NCBI RefSeq assembly: GCF_905397435.1
Contig: NZ_CAJPVI010000004.1
Location: 124,001-188,000 of the forward strand
Direction of reading: 5' to 3'
From: Cupriavidus numazuensis
GTDB lineage: Bacteria > Pseudomonadota > Gammaproteobacteria > Burkholderiales > Burkholderiaceae
DNA: 64,000 bases
In this document: positions 63,525-64,000 of the stretch, one piece after another
Layout: each line of letters begins with the position of its first letter
Numbering within the stretch: the stretch's first letter is position 1
Made by a program: the position numbers and the translations under genes
Notes under the pieces: generated by a model
Database searches by the model: none
What the model was told of the DNA's origin: nothing
Seen by the model: only the letters and a program-made list of their open reading frames with translations

Positions 63525-64000
63525 ATGCTTTTGCATCTGTCGACCTGGGCGGAAATCGAGCAGTTCCTGAAACGCAGCCGCACGATCGTCATTCCCATCG
63601 GTTCGAACGAGCAGCACGGGCCAACCGGGCTGCTCGGGACCGACTGGCTGTGCCCCGAGATCATTGCGCGCGAAGCGGAAAAGGAAAAGGCCGCCGATAT
63701 CCTGGTCGGGCCAACCTTCAATATCGGCATGGCCCAGCATCACCTGGGCTTTCCCGGCACCATCAGCCTGCGCCCGTCCACCTTCATCGCCGCGATCGGC
63801 GACTGGACGCGCTCGCTGGTGGGCCATGGCTTCGAGAAGATCCTGTTCCTCAACGGGCACGGCGGCAATATCGCCTCGATCGAAGCGGCATTCTCGGAGA
63901 TCTATGCCGAAGCGAGCTTCGCCGGGCGCCGCGCGGGCTTCGCGCTGAAGTTGTGCAACTGGTGGGACCTGGAAGGCGTGGGCGAACTGGCGCGTGAACA
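63525..64000 (+). CDS. Creatininase family amidohydrolase, N-terminal part
   Basis: The frame runs off the right edge after 158 residues. It begins MLLHLSTWAEIEQFLKRSRT. Metal ligands are in IPIGSNEQHGPTGLLGTDW (E29, H31, D40), and the conserved FLNGHGGNIASIEA contains His and Asn of the second part of the site. Creatininase-family enzymes open cyclic amides or act on related compounds. AAAGGAG precedes the ATG. Presumed operon with the MFS transporter. Confidence 0.9.
   Translation, partial: MLLHLSTWAEIEQFLKRSRTIVIPIGSNEQHGPTGLLGTDWLCPEIIAREAEKEKAADILVGPTFNIGMAQHHLGFPGTISLRPSTFIAAIGDWTRSLVGHGFEKILFLNGHGGNIASIEAAFSEIYAEASFAGRRAGFALKLCNWWDLEGVGELARE

Overview
The window is high-G+C DNA from a motile beta-proteobacterium. 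Gene content and order fit a Cupriavidus/Ralstonia-type member of the Burkholderiaceae. The main clues are the fliC-flaG-fliD-fliS-fliT block followed by divergent fliE and fliFGHIJK, a PE-ligase-polymerase LigD with Ku, many small stress proteins (DUF3008, DUF3309, BON, PRC-barrel), and dispersed hairpin repeats in intergenic DNA. This assignment is inference from gene content; no rRNA or tRNA gene lies in the window.

Left third (1-22.9 kb), signalling and stress. A NarX/NarL pair enters from the left edge, followed by small stress proteins. Next comes a minus-strand operon (Fet4-like permease, DUF3182, alpha/beta hydrolase) in which the DUF3182 gene carries a one-base frameshift. A degenerate histidine kinase and an NtrC-type regulator stand opposite a second, receiver-less sigma-54 activator. 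Then follow an SDR protein, the NHEJ genes ligD and ku with a hybrid kinase between them, a BON protein, a glutamine-rich repeat protein, an MpaB-family protein and an MFS exporter.

Middle (22.9-42.4 kb), mobile element and motility. An apparently complete group II intron with an RT-maturase-HNH protein sits between the MFS exporter and a chemoreceptor ending in a CheR/CheB tethering pentapeptide. A long intergenic region follows, with a minus-strand terminator that has no visible gene, and then a small Hfq-like (Sm-fold) protein directly before flagellin. The flagellar genes are fliC, flaG, fliD, fliS, fliT, a second fliK-like gene and an flhB-C-terminal-domain gene, then fliE and divergent fliFGHIJK. 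Sigma-28 type promoters (TAAA-like, 15-nt spacer, GYCGATA) precede fliC and both chemoreceptors.

Right third (42.4-64 kb), mixed accessory metabolism. It holds a small membrane protein missed by size cut-offs, alkB, a frameshifted CAP-domain lipoprotein, a GFA enzyme, a TauE exporter, a DUF938 methyltransferase, a Tat-exported HiPIP, a second chemoreceptor, PhoX, an IMPACT protein and a ferredoxin. A P450/monooxygenase/esterase group and dkgB with a divergent yafC-type LysR follow. This stretch is bracketed by copies of a composite non-coding repeat (hairpin pair plus a ~200-bp module). The window ends with a 2OG-Fe(II) oxygenase, an M30-type metallopeptidase lipoprotein, and a LysR / MFS / creatininase-family cluster cut by the right edge.
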